Below are positions 60,545 to 64,000 of a DNA stretch of 64,000 nucleotides, in pieces. The stretch covers positions 13,205,001 to 13,269,000 of the forward strand of contig NC_081150.1 in the NCBI RefSeq assembly GCF_958295425.1, read 5' to 3'. Position numbers and translations under genes: made by a program. How positions within the stretch are numbered: the stretch's first letter is position 1; every line of letters begins with the position of its first letter. The stretch comes from Solea solea. Its lineage: Eukaryota; Chordata; Actinopteri; Pleuronectiformes; Soleidae. The notes below the pieces were generated by a model that saw nothing but the letters and a program-made list of their open reading frames with translations, made no database searches and was not told the DNA's origin.

Positions 60545-60890
60545 CTTCAACAGGGGTCAGCAAGTAAATTTCTCAGAAATTGAATATTGGGCCAAAACAT
60601 CACATCTTAATCAGGCAAAACTGCCCTTTTCTTACCATCCTTTGTTCTATTGTACAAAAATGGCAAATTTAGGAGACGTGTTGGTTTGAAAAAAGTAACT
60701 TCAATTTGCCACAGACTGTTACTCGCGTCTTCTGCCCTTTGACTCAGTTTATATTTTTCTCAGAATAAAAGGCCCTGAATTCGGCATTAAAAAACTACCT
60801 GAATCTGATTTTTTAATTAATCTATGGGCTGGATATCAATGCTGGTGGGGCCAGTTTTGGCCCACGGGCCACCATTTGCTGACCACCGTG
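60545..60890. mobile_element. hAT-like non-autonomous element (GGGTCAGCAA ends)
   Basis: CAGGGGTCAGCAAGTAAA at the left and GGGCCACCATTTGCTGACC then ACCGTG at the right form imperfect inverted repeats around about 340 bp of non-coding sequence. The GGGTCAGCAA/TTGCTGACC ends are those of a common vertebrate hAT-type MITE. Confidence 0.7.
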
Positions 60891-61201
60891 CTGCAATATA
60901 AGCATATGTAATCACTTTTTCTCCCGTTTGTTTGCACTTTGACTTATGTTTGTTTTAATGTTTATCCTTTGGGATATTTTACCAAGTTTCACTAGAATTG
61001 TTGGTGTGATTAAAATTAAGGCCTTTTATAGGACTTTTATTGTATTGTTTAGTAATTTATACAGTAGTTGACCTAATGTAAATAACAGTTTATGCAATGA
61101 AACTACATAATGCAAGTGGTGGATGCAAAGCTTCACAGAAAAAGGCAGAAGTGTTGAACCTCTCCAACAAACATCCAGAGGTTTGGAAAAATTGAAATAT
61201 G

Positions 61202-61215
61202 CCACTAGATGGCAG
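61202..61215 (+). promoter_or_regulatory. CTCF-like core motif
   Basis: CCACTAGATGGCAG fits the core CCASYAGRKGGCRS at all 14 positions. It lies about 340 bp upstream of the DRC1 start codon. Confidence 0.45.
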
Positions 61216-61414
61216 CACTGAACTGTATATAATATAGTGTGTCAATGATCCCAGACTCTGTTCTGCTTTGGTGTTTCCACATTTGAACAACATTTCAATC
61301 CACACATTCAAGATTTCCTCTCTGATAATTCCTCTAAATGAGGTCAACCAGCCTATGCTGGAATATTTAAAGAACCACACAAGGCCGCAGTCGACACATG
61401 CTAATTGATGCTGT

Positions 61415-61428
61415 GTCGCCATAGCAAC
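61415..61428. promoter_or_regulatory. RFX X-box of DRC1 promoter
   Basis: GTCGCCATAGCAAC is two inverted half-sites with a 2-bp spacer, matching the RFX X-box consensus. It lies 118 bp upstream of the DRC1 ATG, the typical position for RFX control of ciliary genes. Confidence 0.7.
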
Positions 61429-61545
61429 GTTGTAGAAACACTGCCGGAGCTCAGCGTTTGTCGGGCCACAACTTTTTCTGCGGCCCCGAGTCATCGCGAT
61501 ACGTTACAGTTTGTGCGAGTAATCTTCACACAGCGAAGTGCGAGA

Positions 61546-63872
61546 ATGCAGGAAGTTGATATGGATCCTGAAAAGGCGTCTGAACCCGAAAACGTCGAAG
61601 TTAAGAGCAGGTAATTGAATCCTTATTATTACCAAACACTGTATAGAAATAGATCAATATTATATTTATTATGTAGCACGCTGTGTAATAATTGTGCCAG
61701 AGGCCGAAATTCATACACTCGAGCTTTTAATGTATTTTGTGTGTTTTGAAACGTAACACTCAGTGATCATGTTGTGCACGTGCAGGGTTTTCACACTAGA
61801 GGATGACAAAGACCATGGTGTGGAGCTCAGTGGAGAGATGTCAGAGAAACGGCTGCAGGAAAGGGAAAAGGTTTGTCTGTTACACTCATCCCAGGGATCA
61901 GTTTCATCGTTAAAGGTCATTATTGTTTAGATAATTTGACATAAAGTCACAAGATTATCCTTAAGTTTTACAATGTTGCACATTTTTTCGAACAAAAAAA
62001 AGGAAAGGTAATAAACATGCATTATAAATACCAGTGGGGTTAATGCAACATGGGCTTATTATGTACACAGGAAGCAATGTAAAGGATTGCATTGTTTCAG
62101 TAGCTTCCCTATCATGTGTATCTCAGTATCACTGAGTTCAAGTCTTATTAGATATTATTGATAACAAAGAGGGCACATGTCTATTGTATTTTAGTGCTTC
62201 TTGTACATTACATGAATGTAAAATACATTTTTCAGTAGCTTCCATGTCAAATTGTATTACTACACTGTAAGACACACCTGAAATGTGACCCACTTACGAT
62301 GAATGTAATGTAAAATCAGCAGTGCCACAGCACGAGTTCTAACTGTCCTCTTTTATGTCGGCAGATCTCTCCTCGGAGGATAACCAACCTTCAGAGACAC
62401 TTGACAACATTAGTCACCAACATCCAGACTGCTGCTGACGCCAGAGAGTCAATGCGACGGAAGGAGCTGGAGGAGGCTCGCAAAATGAGGTCATTAGGTC
62501 TCAAAATATAAAAAAAAACAAAAGAACAATTAAACGTATGCCTTGAATCAAATCCTCTAACATTCTTGTCTGATTCTCTCATCCTGTTGGCCTCTGTGTT
62601 TCTTCTTCCTGGCAAACAGATTGGAGCTGCTGGAAAATGATATGAAATCCAGCCAGGAAAAATTTGAGGAGATAACCAGAGGGTGGTCTTTGACTAAGGA
62701 GAAGGTGAGCGCTCAGGAGCTGCAGGAAGCTCTGAACAACCAGCAGCAGCTGCTCACTGGTCTGTTAGAAGACAAGAAGAAAGTCATCGATGAGCTACAA
62801 CAGGTAACTTCTTATCACTCTGTTGTGTTGTTATTGTGTTGTTTGCCAATATTTTATAAAGAATTTGATCACTTCTCATGTGTTGCCTGCACAGGAGCTG
62901 AAGCTTGGAGACGATCACTTTGTGAAGGACCTCAAGAAGCAGGCAGAGGAGCGGGACCTGATGCTGGAGAGGATGGAGGACCAGATCAAGACTTTGACCA
63001 AAGCCTACAGGGAGGAACTGGCCCAGACACAGGTACGAGCAGATCCGTTGAGAGTATACAAGCATCGTACCTCCATGTTTTGACATTCGAGCCATATTGA
63101 ACCACTGGATGAATATACACAGTAGGCTAATGGTGATCTACTTCACACCCCACCATACAATTGACACGTGATTTTGCAGTATGCAGTGTCTCAGCAAAGA
63201 TCGAGTCAGACATTCATATCCTCTTTAGGGTGAACTGTAATATCTTTGCCAATTATTGGTCCAGGACTATCGTTAAAGGTCCAGTTTGTAAGAATCTGTG
63301 GCATCTAATTCAATTTCCGCCAATAAACCCTCTAAATGACCCTCTAAATGACCAAATACGTACAAAACTTAGGATAATTAAAGTAAAAATTGCACATGCC
63401 CAATTTTATAGTTTGTATTTAATTGTAAATAGCATGTTAAATTTAACTCAAATCACCGCGGTGTCAAAAAACTTTGTTGTTGCTAGCCGTGTTACGGTTT
63501 GTTATAATATTATCATTCTTATTTCTTTTCTTTCTCCTGATCGTGCTTGTGTTGTTGGCAGAGTGTTAATCAGCGGGACACCAAAGACCTACTTACCAAC
63601 GACACGAGTGATTGGGAACAACGCATGAAGAAACTCTGGGACACAGAGGTCAGGAGACACAACACACACACATGCTGTTGTCTTCGTGTTCAGATTCTAC
63701 GTCTTACAAATGTCCACTTTATATCTAATAATATCTAATCTATTTCTAGCAAGCGAGGCTGGCACAGAGAAGGAAGACGGTGGAGGAGTATGAAGCCAAA
63801 ATTCACAGCCTGATATTCGAGACTATGGACAAGCAAACGGCGACCAAGATCGAACAGAACGCCAAGTTGCAG
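61546..63872 (+). CDS. drc1: dynein regulatory complex subunit 1 (partial, 5' part)
   Basis: DRC1 (CCDC164) is a coiled-coil subunit of the nexin-dynein regulatory complex, the link between axonemal doublets that controls motile ciliary bending. Seven coding exons: 61546-61610, 61786-61870, 62365-62489, 62620-62803, 62895-63032, 63562-63648 and 63750-63872. They join in phase to give the first 269 residues, and the gene runs past the right edge. The best-matching segments are [36 protein letters not shown] and [19 protein letters not shown], in the order seen in mammalian DRC1. The whole region is heptad-rich coiled coil. The N-terminus is shorter than I recall for mammals. The first ATG at 61546 ([10 protein letters not shown]) is used; a second in-frame ATG at 61561 is possible. 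Donors of exons 2, 3, 6 and 7 lack a purine at +3 (GTTTGT, GTCATT, GTCAGG, GTTTGA). Confidence 0.95.
61871..62364. other. DRC1 intron 2
   Basis: A 494-bp intron; nothing recognisable. Confidence 0.6.
63033..63561. other. DRC1 intron 5
   Basis: A 529-bp intron. TTAAAGGTCCAGTTTGTAAG at 63274 and following sequence resemble the end of a short fish repeat, also seen near 9446. Confidence 0.5.
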
Positions 63873-64000
63873 GTTTGAACAAAAACATCAGCATATGCCG
63901 TGAGCTGTATCTGATAAACGGACTGAATTCTTCTGTGATGAATTCAGTTGTGATTTCACCTTTCGTTGCCAAATGTCTCGCTCTTCAAATCTTGGGTCTG

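Larger units (their letters stand above)
56366..61414. other. OSTM1-DRC1 intergenic spacer
   Basis: Five kb with no supported gene. It contains a poly-C run (59431-59453), a (CA)n array (59620-59662), a hAT-like small element (60545-60890) and a CTCF-like core (61202-61215). The block 59760-60060 is repeat-free with GTTTATAATCTCAGTGGC and might be regulatory. Confidence 0.55.

Noticed and set aside
62784..63095. Minus-strand gene opposite DRC1 exon 5
   Set aside because: A shadow of the coiled-coil coding exon.
1..64000. CRISPR arrays, prokaryotic operons, phage or integrated virus
   Set aside because: No regularly spaced repeats, no polycistronic coding and no viral polymerase, capsid or envelope frames. 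The window is vertebrate chromosomal DNA.

Overview
This is an animal nuclear-genome window, almost certainly from a ray-finned (probably percomorph teleost) fish. Its genes are split by GT-AG introns. It is rich in (GT)n, (CA)n and (TA)n microsatellites, and its interspersed repeats look like those common in fish genomes. Five protein genes can be assembled exon by exon. Every splice junction used keeps reading frame, and each product matches a vertebrate family that I recognise from memory, since no database search was possible.

Layout, left to right: AFG1L/LACE1 (minus, 732-9368, 3' exons beyond the left edge); SNX3 (plus, 11584-23608, complete, 162 aa); NR2E1/TLX (minus, 26393-33039, complete, 385 or 396 aa depending on the exon 1 donor); an 18-kb gene-poor region upstream of NR2E1; OSTM1 (plus, 51366-55362, complete, about 312 aa); DRC1 (plus, 61546-63872, first seven coding exons, continuing past the right edge). 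AFG1L and SNX3 are head to head, SNX3 and NR2E1 tail to tail, NR2E1 and OSTM1 head to head. The order and orientation of AFG1L-SNX3-NR2E1-OSTM1 are those of human 6q21. DRC1 next to OSTM1 is not, because in human it lies on 2p and SEC63 follows OSTM1.

The genes do not form one pathway: a mitochondrial AAA+ ATPase, a retromer sorting nexin, a neural-stem-cell orphan nuclear receptor, a lysosomal chloride-channel partner and a motile-cilium dynein-regulatory subunit. The long conservation of their order is best explained by NR2E1 regulatory DNA spread through the neighbours' introns and the 33-51 kb desert. Several repeat-poor stretches rich in TAAT-type sites look like conserved non-coding elements, but this is inference without an alignment.

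I see no novel gene system, CRISPR array, RNA gene or intact autonomous transposon. The points most worth a second look are a perfect 253-bp duplication whose left copy sits inside a small transposon, tandem in-frame donors in NR2E1 exon 1, an MITF-type box plus TCTCGCGAGA in the OSTM1 promoter, an RFX X-box in front of DRC1, and a retroposon with a 14-bp target-site duplication nested in a foldback element.
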